Assembly: GCA_018268955.1 (NCBI GenBank)
Contig: JAFDVO010000017.1
Location: 111,890 to 175,889 of the forward strand
Direction of reading: 5' to 3'
Source: Acidobacteriota bacterium
GTDB lineage: Bacteria; Acidobacteriota; Vicinamibacteria; Vicinamibacterales; CAVVIG01
DNA: 64,000 nt
Both the position numbers and the translations under genes were made by a program. The notes under the pieces were generated by a model. That model saw nothing but the letters and a program-made list of their open reading frames with translations. It was not told the origin of the DNA and made no database searches. This document shows, in pieces, positions 63,045-64,000 of this stretch. Numbering within the stretch: position 1 is the first letter of the stretch; every line of letters begins with the position of its first letter.

Positions 63045-64000
63045 ATGAGCCCGAGCCCTTCCAACGACCCAGAGGAATTCTGGGCGGACCTGATCCCGCT
63101 GGTGGCCGCACGCCAGGTCGTGCCGATCGTCGGGAGCGATCTGCTCACCGTCACCGTCGATGGCGTCGAGCGCCCGTTCTACCAGATCGTCGCCGAGCGG
63201 CTCCTGAAGCGCTACGGCATCGACGCCGCAGCAGCCAACGTGACCCTGCGGCCCCGACACGAGCTGAACGATGCAGTCTGCGCACTCGATCGGCTTGGCA
63301 AGCGTGCGAGCGCCGACAGCTACCTGCCGGTGTTCGAGGCCATCCGAGGCACGCTCGATGAACACCGCCATGCCGTCTCCGTCCCGCTCCGGCAACTCGC
63401 TGCGATCGACGACCTGCGGCTCTTCGTCACCACGTCGGTGGACGATGCCCTCGCGCAGGCGATCGATGCGGTGCGCTACCAGGGCCAGCCCAGGACCGAG
63501 CAGGTCGAATACGCACCGGACGGGTTGCCGAACGATCGGGTCACCGACATCGAGGAAGGGGAGAGCGAGGCCCGCACGGCCGTGCTCTACCTCTTTGGCA
63601 AGGCCGCGGTCTCGCCGGTCTTTGCCACGCATGACGAGGACATCCTCGAGTTCCTGCACGGCATCCAGGCGGGGCTCGGACGCATGCCCGCTCGCTTCTT
63701 CTCGGAGATCCGCAGCGCGAACCTCCTGCTCATCGGCTGTCACTTCCCGGACTGGCTGAGCCGCTTCCTCGTGCGCGTCGCGGCATCGAAGCGGCTGAGC
63801 GAGCAGCCGCGCCGCAAGGACTTCGTCATCGATCCCTCGCACGACGAGCCGGAGTTCGTGGTGTTCCTGACGACCTTCGCGCGCAACACGCGGATATCCG
63901 CATTGACCCCCTCAGCGTTCGTTGCCGAATTCCTCTCGCGGTGGAAGGCCACGCGTCCGCAGGTGGCGCCCGGCCCGGCCGCTCCGGCCGTGATGGTCAC
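63045..64000 (+). CDS. SIR2-like domain protein, cut by window end
   Basis: The frame opens at ATG 63045 and stays open to the last base (318 codons, no stop). Residues 12-260 follow the SIR2-like pattern of bacterial defence-type proteins: VVPIVGSDLL (26-34), DDLRLFVTTSVDDALAQA (122-138), LYLFGKAAVSP and SANLLLIGCHFPDWLSRF. The catalytic positions look changed: TTSVDD where NAD-cleaving members have TTN(Y/F)D, and LFGK where a His precedes Gly. From about 295 a Pro/Ala linker (RPQVAPGPAAPAV) begins, so a second domain probably follows beyond the window. TIR would be a reasonable guess, unseen here. Confidence 0.7.
   Translation, partial: MSPSPSNDPEEFWADLIPLVAARQVVPIVGSDLLTVTVDGVERPFYQIVAERLLKRYGIDAAAANVTLRPRHELNDAVCALDRLGKRASADSYLPVFEAIRGTLDEHRHAVSVPLRQLAAIDDLRLFVTTSVDDALAQAIDAVRYQGQPRTEQVEYAPDGLPNDRVTDIEEGESEARTAVLYLFGKAAVSPVFATHDEDILEFLHGIQAGLGRMPARFFSEIRSANLLLIGCHFPDWLSRFLVRVAASKRLSEQPRRKDFVIDPSHDEPEFVVFLTTFARNTRISALTPSAFVAEFLSRWKATRPQVAPGPAAPAVMV

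Overview
The window is a piece of a high-GC bacterial chromosome that looks like Acidobacteriota, most likely the Vicinamibacteria side of the phylum. This is inferred from the gene families (Oar-like TonB receptor with a carboxypeptidase-type N-domain, DUF4159, NHL and BNR propellers, many soil-type sensor kinases) and from repeat-rich intergenic DNA. It is not based on a marker-gene tree. No phage or insertion sequence was recognised, and the only RNA gene is an initiator tRNA.

Layout. 0-11 kb: RluA-type pseudouridine synthase; a subtilase with carbohydrate-binding modules broken by one in-frame TGA; a short RNase II/R-like enzyme; a ComEA-like HhH protein; small secreted or membrane proteins; an epoxide hydrolase; a truncated membrane-protein remnant; a DUF4159 protein and a receiver-only regulator. 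11.2-23.8 kb: a complete set for quinohemoprotein amine dehydrogenase (QHNDH). It comprises the flavin monooxygenase QhpG, a TonB receptor, a small membrane protein, QhpA (dihaem alpha), QhpD (radical SAM), QhpC (cross-linked CTQ gamma), QhpB (propeller beta), QhpF (ABC exporter) and QhpE (subtilisin-like protease). QhpD, QhpG and QhpE would mature QhpC in the cytoplasm, QhpF would support its export, and QhpA/B/C would assemble as the periplasmic amine dehydrogenase. The TonB receptor inside the locus suggests coupled substrate uptake.

23.8-29.2 kb (minus strand): a tandemly duplicated two-gene cassette. One gene encodes a cytochrome c domain fused to a copper type II monooxygenase fold (PHM/DBH type) with all expected copper ligands and a Gln5 tail. 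The other encodes a secreted protein of unknown function. Three strong hairpins, placed as terminators or processing stems, separate these genes. A PAL-like NHL propeller lies 5 kb further on, past sucAB (2-oxoglutarate dehydrogenase E1/E2).

35-64 kb: DUF72 protein; BNR propeller, MoaD-like and FMN-binding proteins in a tight run; a long coiled-coil PilZ protein divergent from a PEGA protein; an orphan chemoreceptor; three sensor histidine kinases; a heterodimeric ABC exporter; a 5'-nucleotidase-family phosphoesterase overlapping a threonine dehydratase; initiator tRNA; an HD-GYP/LuxR regulator; amidase; extradiol dioxygenase; Sua5; and a SIR2-like gene cut by the window end.

Intergenic DNA is unusual. 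It holds REP-like hairpins with a conserved 5' GTAG, a CTTCAG loop and co-varying stems, plus many stretches of stuttered 6-12 base words, often as inverted pairs. The strongest leads are the rearranged qhp locus, the duplicated cytochrome c-copper monooxygenase cassette, and these two repeat classes.
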